DNA of 64,000 bases from Artemia franciscana. Taxonomy: Eukaryota; Arthropoda; Branchiopoda; Anostraca; Artemiidae. Below, in pieces: positions 56,912 to 64,000 of the stretch. Every line of letters starts with the position of its first letter. The first letter of the stretch is position 1. Below the pieces are notes generated by a model, which worked only from the letters and a program-made list of their open reading frames with translations, ran no database searches and was not told the origin of the DNA. The translations under genes and the position numbers were made by a program. The DNA lies in assembly GCF_032884065.1 (NCBI RefSeq), contig NC_088866.1, positions 49,467,268-49,531,267 on the forward strand, read 5' to 3'.

Positions 56912-57849
56912 TATTCGTTGTATAGAGGTGTTTTCGCTTTATATAGTTAGTGTAAAGAGGTAATAAGGATTCTATAAAAAATCTTGAAGATTATGATGAT
57001 GTCTTATTAGCTTAAAACTAAATCTTACTTCCCACCTTAGTCCTCTGTGTTCTCACATGAACACATGAACAATGAAATGAACAATGAATGAACAATGAAT
57101 GAATTAACATGAAATGAAGTTCTCAAATGAACAAGCGACAGTCTCGCAAAATTTTGTATTCTTTTGACATAAGAATTGCTATTTGACAGCAGTTGAATAT
57201 TGATATTTGATTGTATAGAACCAATGGTACCAGAAGATCTGCAAAGAGCTCATTGAATTGGAGATCCAAAGTCGTGGCGCCCTTTATAAGTAATCAAAAG
57301 ATAAGAGTGCAACAAGCCTCCCTTTCCATCATTATTTTTTCCTCAAAGACTATTTTCCCATACTATTTGTCCACAGAAACCGTCAGTTTCAAGTTAATAT
57401 CCCAGCCATTTTTGGAATACAACAGATAAATTTTTTTGAACAGTAGGATGCATAAAACGTCCTATGACTTACTTCAACATCCCAATCAATTTTCCCTGAA
57501 GTTTCACCTTCATACCACCTCAAATTCCTTTGGGCTTGCCAGCTTCCACAGTAAATGTTTAGCTGAGCTATTAAGTGACTAATTAGCCTGATGCTTTTCA
57601 TTCTTGATCTTTATTCCTTACTGATTCACTAAGCACCTTATTCTTCCCAATTTGGAGAGAGCTGTCATAGTTGGTATAGCCTTGAATTCCCATCCCTCAT
57701 GAGAAATGTTTAAATTATCCTTCATTGAAAATTTATCTTCCATGTTTTTGAACCATAACTCCTTCTTACCTCCAAGCCCTAAAAGGTAAGCTGGCCACCT
57801 CCATAAGAAAATACTTGTTCTGCTTCTGTCTCAGGAGCCAGAGATGAGT

Positions 57850-58130
57850 TTGGGACCCGGGAAGTAGTCTTCGGACAATGCTTGATCTATCCAAAATTAG
57901 TTGGAAGAAGCTTCATAATGTATCTGTAGTTCTCAAAGCCTTTAAAAAGTTACGAAATATTGACATTTTCTGTCTTTAGACCCCCCTTCCTACGTATTGT
58001 TTTAAAAAATAATTTGGATTCCTCAAAAAACAAATTATATATTACTTTCTTGAGGAGATAATCAGAGGATAAAGTTTACCTTTCTTGTTGCAGTTGCATG
58101 TCAAACACTCAATATCCAGGACCTTAGGTA
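57850..58130 (+). repeat. Dispersed spacer module (pair at 1150-1410, inverted)
   Basis: Contains GGGACCCGGGAAGTAGTCTTC, AAAATTAGTTGGAAGAAGCTTC, CTTTGAGAACT..., GACATTTTCTGTCTTTAGACC and TTTCTTGAGGAGATAATCAGAGG, matching the reverse complement of 1150-1410. It lies between the first kinase N-lobe/PTR block and the second N-lobe, the position of a gene-to-gene spacer in a tandem array. 57050-57850 shows no supported gene. Confidence 0.6.
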
Positions 58131-58375
58131 CAGAGGTCAGTTTTTTTTATTACCTAAGAAGGAATAAAAAAGAATGATTTATCCCCAGAGTCCACAGATG
58201 CTATACAGATGCTGCAGATCTTTACAGATGCTATACCTAAGAATGTTGATTTTGAGCATGGGAATGACGCAAAATCAATTGAAAATAGGCACAAAAAAAG
58301 GCTCGTACCCTATATTAGCCATACTTCTAGGAGCAGCTGTAACCTGGTACAGAGCTTAAAGACAAGTATAGAGAT

Positions 58376-58681
58376 GTGTAATGATGATTACTGCTTGTGG
58401 GAGACAGTTACAGGAAATGGATATCCTCTTTGCAAGCGAAAGGCAATACAAAAGAAAAAATGTTGCTGTAAAAATTGTGAAACTAGAAGAGAATATCACG
58501 ATTCGAGATGAAATACCTGGAGTAGTAATCCAAAAAGAAATTTATTGGCCGAAAAAAGTCAAAAATATACATGGCTGTCAAAAACATATTGACTTTTATA
58601 TTTAAGAAAAAAATTCTGTTATTGTTACAGAATACCAAGGAAATGCGATTGATTTATGCAGGTTTATCTACAATATGCTGA
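58376..58681 (+). pseudogene. PIM-like kinase N-lobe, copy 2, cut by a PTR
   Basis: Paralogue of the 55464 copy. The glycine loop is damaged by a frameshift (CGRQLQEMDILFASERQ replaces the GxGxxG stretch), then KNVAVKIVKLEENITIRDEI, VVIQKEIYWPKKVK and an early stop after DFYI. After the stop the homology continues (VTEYQGNAIDLCRFIYN) until PTR copy H begins at 58682. No C-lobe follows. The DNA block from about 58303 is a duplicate of that from about 55370. Confidence 0.68.
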
Positions 58682-61464
58682 TCAAACAGTTCGTGGTAAT
58701 GAACTGTAGTAAGGAGCGACCCGGCTCAATAGTAACTGAAACTCTAAAAAATGGGATTTTTATAACAATAGCTAATCAAAAGAATCGCATTTATAGCTGA
58801 TTTTAAATATATAAGTTTCGATAAGTTTAGACTTACTCATCAATAGTTACGAGCCGGAAAAATTTTGCTTTACTTTATTTTAAGATTCATAGAATCTTAG
58901 CGAAAATCACACTATCAGATTCAGCGTATCAGAGAACCCTGCTGTAGAGGTTTCAAGCTCCTATCTACAAAAATGTGGAATTTTGCATTTTTTGCCACAA
59001 GACAGATAACGGCTATGGTTAATTTGTTGTTTTTCCCCAGGGGTAATCGTATCGACCCAGTTGTCCTAAAATGTCGTGAGAGGCCTCATTCTTACGAAAA
59101 TCAAAATTTCTAGTGCCCTTTCTAAGTGACCAAAAAAAATCGAGGGCACCTAGGACCCCTCCCACACTCATGTTTTTCCCAAGGCCGTCGGATCAAAATT
59201 CAGAGATTGCCATTTTAACCAACATAGTCAAAAAACCTAATAACTATTTCTTTGGGGACGACTTACTCCCCCACAGTCCCCGTGGGAGGGGCTGCAAGTT
59301 ACAAACTTTGACCAGTGTTTCCTTGTATAATGGTTATTGGGAAGTGTACATACGCTTTCAGGGGGATTTTTTGGGTTGGGGGAGGGGTTGAGCGGACGAG
59401 GTTACACGGGGGGAACATTACATGGTGGGATTTTTCAAGGGAGGAGAAATTTCCGTGAAGGCGTCGCAGGATTTTTTAGCATTTTTTTAAAAGAAAAATG
59501 AAAAATAGAATATGAAAAAGTTTTATCAACTGAAAATAAGGAGCAGCATTAAAACTTAAAATGAACAGATTTTATTATGCATATGAAAAGTTCACCTCCT
59601 CCTAATACCTCGTTCTTTACGCTAAAGTAATTTTATTAGTTTCAACTATTTATTCTATGGCCTTTGAGTCTCAGCAGTCATTCTTAAGGAACTGGGACGA
59701 AATTTAAGCTTTTCGAACAGTTCGTGGTAACGAACTGTAGTAAGGAGCGACCCGGCTCAATAGTAACCAAAACTCTAAAAAATGGAATTTTGATACCAAT
59801 AGCTACATAAAAAGAATCGCATTTTAATGCTGGTTTTAAATATATAAGTTTCATCAAGTTTAGTCTTACCCATCAAAAGTTACGAGCCTGAGAAAATTTG
59901 CGTTATTTTAGAAAATAGGGGGAAACGCCCCCTAAAAGTCATAGAATCTTAACGAACATCACACCATCAGATTCAGCGTATCAGAGAACCCTACTGTAGA
60001 AGTTTCGAGCTCCTATCTACAAAAATGTGGAATTTTGCATTTTTTGCCAGAAGGCAGATCACGGATGCGTGTTTATTTGTTTTTTTTTTGTTTTTTTTTC
60101 CCAGGGGTGATCGTATCGACCCAGTTGTCCTAGAATGTTGCAAGAGGGCTCATTCTAACGGAAATGAAAAGTTCTAGTGCCCTTTTTGAGTGACCAAAAA
60201 AATTGGAGGGCACCTAAGCCCCCTCCCACGCTAATTATTTTCCCAAAGTCAACGGATCAAAATTCTGAGATAGCCATTTTATTCAGCGTAGTCAAAAAAC
60301 CTTATAACTATGTCTTTGGGGACGACTTACTCCCCCACAGTCCCCGTGGGAGGGGCAACAAGTTACAAACTTTGACCTGTGCTTACATATAGTAATGGTT
60401 ATTGGGAAGTATACAGGCGTTTTCAGGAGGATTTTTTTGGTTTGGGGGAGGGGTTGAGAAGAGGGGGATATGCTGGGGGAACTTTCCTTCGAGAATTTGT
60501 AATGGGAGAAGAAAATTTCCATGAAGGGAGAGCAGGATTTACTAGCATTATTTAAAAAAAAACAATTAAAAAATAAAAGTGAAAAAGCTTTTTCAGCTGG
60601 AAGTAAGGAACAGCAATAAAACTTAAAACAAACAGAAATTATTACCCATATGAGGGGCTCACCTCCTTCTAATACCACGCTCTTTACCACCTCCTTCTAA
60701 TACCTCGCTCTTTACGCTAAAGTATTTTCGGTAATTTCAACTACTTATTCTACGGCTTTTGTGATTCAGGGGGTCATTCTTAATGAATTGGGATAAAATT
60801 TAAGCTTTAGTGTAAAGAGCGAGGTACTGACGATGGGGCGAATCCCCTCATATATGTAATAAAAACATGAGAATACAAAAGTTCTTTACGTAAGCTAATT
60901 TATAAGTTACGTAAATCTTTTACCAATAAAAAGATTCGTAAAAAATTAAAAGTTCTAGTTGCCTTTTTAATTAACCAAAAAATCGGGGGGCAACTAGGCT
61001 TCGTCCCCCGCTCTTTTTTTCTCAAAATCATTCGATCAAAATTATGAGAAAGCCATTGAGCAAAAAAAAAAATATGCAAATTTCGTTTTGATTATTCCTC
61101 TGCGGAGAGCCAAAATCAAAACATGCATTGATTCAAAAACGTTCAGAAATTAAATAAAAAAAACAAGTTTTTTCAACTGAAAGTAAGGAGTGACATCAAA
61201 ACTTAAAACGCACAAAAATTACTTCGTATATGAAAGAGGCTGCTTCCTCATCAACGCCCCGCTCTTTACGCTAAAGTTTTTTACTGTTTTAGAAAGAAGA
61301 ATTGAGAGAAAGAGTCAAACTTTAGCGTAAAGAGCGGAGCGTTGATGAGGAAGCAGCCTCTTTCATATACGAAGTAATTTCTGTGCGTTTTAAGTTTTGA
61401 TGTCACTCCTTACTTTCAGTTGAAAAAACTTGTTTTTTTTATTTAATAGTGTAAAGAGCGGGGT
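58682..61464 (+). repeat. PTR copy H, interrupted by copy I
   Basis: Left part 58682-59712 starts TCAAACAGTTCGTGGTAATG and reaches ATTTAAGCTTT. The right part resumes at 61448 with AGTGTAAAGAGCGGGG and ends near 61464 at the same TATTCGCTGTGTAGAGGTG junction as copy G. Removing 59713-61447 restores TTTAAGCTTTAGTGTAAAGAGC, the sequence seen uninterrupted in copy I at about 60800. Confidence 0.88.
59713..61447 (+). mobile_element. PTR copy I, full length (1735 bp), nested in copy H
   Basis: Best-delimited copy. Start TCGAACAG; hairpin ACAGTTCGT-GGTA-ACGAACTGT at 59717-59738; AGTAAGGAGCGAC box at 59739-59751; body; internal CTCTTTACGCTAAAG stem near 60705-60815; terminal palindrome (arms about 61165-61280 and 61318-61432); end TTTTTTTTATTTAAT (61447). 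The 13-base box occurs inverted in the right palindrome arm, giving short terminal-region inverted repeats. No protein frame is conserved between this and copy D, so the family is non-autonomous. A Helentron-associated (HINE-like) element is one possible class: subterminal inverted repeats, a 3' stem-loop and T-rich insertion site. Confidence 0.88.
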
Positions 61465-61589
61465 ATTCGCTGTGTAGAGGTGTTTTCGATGTATGTACTT
61501 AGTGTAAAGAGGTAATTATAATTCTATGAATTAGAATTAAGATGATGTCTTATTAACTTAAAACTAAATCTTACCTCCCACCTTAGTCC

Positions 61590-62035
61590 TCTGTTTCGTC
61601 TGTTGCCTTTTTGTTCAGGGGGATTTACCTTTTCCCCCTGTGTTGTGAAAGTTTTTCAGTTGAAGAGAACTACCTCATGTCATATTTGAATGCCATTATT
61701 TGCAGCTAAACTGTTCAAGCACCTTTGCCTCAAATAAAATTTTCAGCTATTTTCAGTGCTATTTTGAAACCTTGAATTCTTCTTTAAGATAATAACAGGG
61801 ATTCTAAACTAGGGATTGAAGTCTTGAAAAAGGTACTACTTCATTAGGTTCCAGTCAACGTTTCCTTGTCGTGTTCTTTGTTACGTAACAAAACTGAGAC
61901 GTAAGACGTAACTAAATTATGCCCAATGACGATTCTAAACAATAGGGATTCCTCTTTTTTTTTTCTTTTTACAGGAAGGAAATTTAACAGGAAGGGTGTG
62001 CTTTCGCACATTCTTCCTGTTTACCTTCCCCAGAT
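61590..62035 (+). repeat. Kinase-family flank module ending in an imperfect hairpin
   Basis: TCTGTTGCC, TTTTGTTCAGG and a TGTGCTTTCGCACA..TTCCTGTTTACCTTCCCCAG end match the family flank module at 305-455 and 51205-51330. Here 61974-62029 forms an imperfect inverted repeat (GGAAGG..AACAGGAAGGGTGTG around CTTTCG against CACATTCTTCCTGTTTACCTTCC). Other copies lack the left half, so the hairpin is specific to this copy. Confidence 0.5.
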
Positions 62036-62054
62036 TTCTCTCGGTACCCATGTA

Positions 62055-62181
<127 letters not shown>

Positions 62182-62257
62182 TAATTCCTTTTATCCTTCT
62201 GTCTCTCTTCTTTTTTTTTATGTGTTTGTGCGGTTGCATTGGTGATTTTTCTTTTCA

Positions 62258-62416
<159 letters not shown>

Positions 62417-62796
62417 ATATCTGAGATCTAGTTAGTATAAGTATTTACCGGTGAATGTTCGAAATTCCTTTTTCTCTCCTTGGATTCAGTTAGGTTTGTG
62501 AGTCAGCTTTTTCAATCCTATGCAAGCTATAATGGTAAAAGTTAAAGTTAGCTTACGTTAGATTATTTTGGTTTAAGTTAGGTTACGTTATATTAGGTTA
62601 GGTTAAATTTGGCTCTAAATATCAGAAACGGGTTGGAAACCTAATTAAATATAATATTTTGGCTGGCAACGCTGACTAAATCCCATGAGAAAAAAAGTAT
62701 TTTGGGCATTCACAGGTGAATGTCGACATTTACCAATTTGTGGAGATTCATGGTAGCATACACATTTTTAACGTAGCCGGCTTGTATATATGTGAC

Positions 62797-63770
62797 TCAC
62801 ATATTACACATTAGCATAATTTTCTTGCTATTCTTTAGTTTTAAGTTATGGGGTGGTAAATCAGCAATTTCAATTGAATTTAGAAATTCTGGTGTGAACT
62901 CAATTTCTCCTTCCTTGTTGTCCTTCACAGAATCATACAGTTTTATTCTCTTGAGAATCAATGTGATTCTGATTGTTGCTTCTCTTCTATTCGCATATTT
63001 CGTATACAATTCAGTGCAATCCTCGCTGTTGCTTGTATTTTAGCCACATATTTTTTTCCCATCATTTTCACTTGCGGTTCATTGTGATGCTTCTTGTTGT
63101 ATGTTTTATAACTGTACATCTCGTTCTGCTTTATTTTCTTTAATAAGTGTCTCAAACATTTTTTCCATGCCCTTTTCTTAAGCTTTTCGGATTTATTCAT
63201 CATCTTGTATAATTTTCCATCGCGTCATAGAATCGAAAAACAACTTCTTTTCCAGCTTTTCGTAGTAATTATATTTTTGCTTGTATTACGTTGTTATATA
63301 ATTTAGCAACAACTGGGCATGTTCTATTGCATATACCCAGGTTGATAAATCGACAATTTTAGTTAATTTAGTAAGTACTAAATTTGGTAAGTACTGGCGT
63401 GAACTCAATCCCTAATTCCTGTTCATCAATCACAGACCCCAAAATAACATGTTGCTTCGTCACTTTATAATTTTGATTTGTCCTTTAACCGCAGATTTGG
63501 TTTTGTAACATTTTTTTTGTAATTCAATGTGATTCTCGCAGTCGCTTTTTCTATGCCCTTTGCTTTAGCTATTTCGAATCGTTTGTCATCCTGTAGTCTA
63601 CATTTCGCTTTGTTTTTATTTAATTACGTTGTTATGGAATTCAGGAACAACCCCCCTAAAATATCGAAAGTACACGTTGTTATATTTATCGTGTTTTTTA
63701 GTTTAAAGTCGTAGGATGATAAATCAGCAGTTTCAACTGAAACGATAAATTCTAGATACCAAAAATGATG
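62797..63770 (-). pseudogene. Degenerate tandem repeat with Helitron/Pif1 helicase-like signature
   Basis: The minus-strand frame at 62797-63009 contains EFTPEFLNSIEIADLPPHNL then KLKN, close to the EFLNS..P.GLPPH.L.LK signature near the C-terminus of Helitron (Pif1-like) helicases. Related but more decayed strings (ETADLSSYDFKLKN near 63700, EFTPVLTK near 63400) occur in the same strand at two further places. A basic ATARI(A/T)LN box recurs twice as well (near 63010-63050 and 63530). Order suggests three tandem diverged units. No Walker motifs are visible. Assignment is tentative. Confidence 0.33.
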
Positions 63771-63855
63771 CATTTTTCCCAGGGAAAGTGGTTTACTGTT
63801 CTTTAAATGCGTAACATGGATGTGAAATTATTGACATGAATTTACATTACATACA

Positions 63856-64000
63856 TCGTTCTTTACGCTAAAGTTTTTTAGTACTTTCAAATTTATTCTA
63901 ATTAAATGGTCTTTTTGATTCGGGGGTAATTCTTAAAGAATTAGATCAAAATTCAAACTTCAGTGTAAATAGGTATTGACGAGGGGGCGAACCCGCTCAT
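63856..64000 (+). repeat. PTR fragment running off the window end
   Basis: CGTTCTTTACGCTAAAGTTTTTTAGTA, TTTTGATTCGGGGGTAATTCTTAAAGAATTAGA, then TCAGTGTAAATAGGTATTGACGAGGGGGCGAACC. This corresponds to the internal stem region of PTR (compare 18440-18590), at lower identity than copies B, F and I. Confidence 0.8.

Overview
This window is a repeat-dominated stretch of an AT-rich animal genome. I see no rRNA, tRNA, CRISPR array, operon or intact single-copy gene. Nearly everything recognisable is a mobile element, a relic of one, or a duplicated and broken gene family. The mix (CR1/Jockey-like and RTE-like non-LTR reverse transcriptases, a hAT transposon, a Polinton-type DNA polymerase B relic, PIM-like kinase copies, a TCAGT initiator) fits an arthropod. 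The main interspersed repeat resembles repeats I associate from memory with brine shrimp (Artemia); that is a low-confidence recollection.

The backbone is one interspersed family, called here PTR (palindrome-terminated repeat). Complete copies are about 1.74 kb. One end starts TCAAACAG with a 9-bp-stem hairpin, and the other ends in a long palindrome (arms about 95-115 bp) followed by TATTTAAT. Copies or pieces lie near 4.4, 12.3, 14.7-16.4, 17.5-19.3, 25.7-27.3, 29.2-30.9, 34.4-35.2, 35.4-35.6, 51.6-53.2, 55.9-56.9, 58.7-61.5 and 63.9 kb. They carry no convincing protein gene. Three properties stand out: the two palindrome arms of one copy share private variants, the palindrome loop occurs in both orientations relative to the body, and one copy is cleanly nested inside another.

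Layout. 0-4.2 kb: minus-strand remains of a kinase-associated gene family with a CRE-rich promoter-like segment at the left edge. 5.9-10.3 kb: non-LTR retrotransposon pieces plus a 2-kb segment duplicated at 47.3-48.9 kb. 12.3-14.2 kb: a truncated PTR into which a defective hAT transposon (12573-14223) inserted. 14.6-20.0 kb: a candidate terminal-inverted-repeat element split by two oppositely oriented PTRs. 20.2-23.7 kb: a reverse-transcriptase scrap and a diverged tandem array related to a PTR module. 24-37.9 kb: PTRs, short dispersed repeats and several non-LTR pieces. 38.3-41.3 kb: an unrecognised two-frame ORF on the plus strand facing a degenerate Polinton-type polymerase B on the minus strand. 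41.3-43.3 kb: a near-complete but frameshifted reverse transcriptase. 43.9-44.9 kb: a 973-bp element with about 193-bp terminal inverted repeats.

49.6-62 kb is the richest part: a second cluster of the kinase-associated family in a head-to-head inverted arrangement. It has a good-looking core promoter (53.2-53.34 kb), linker-type coding modules, a chimeric reading frame joining a linker to a PIM-like kinase C-lobe, and two separate kinase N-lobe copies, each cut by a PTR. The right edge holds long AT microsatellites, a degenerate repeat with a Helitron/Pif1 helicase-like signature, and a final PTR fragment.

All coordinates of degenerate repeats are approximate to about 5-30 bases unless a junction is described.
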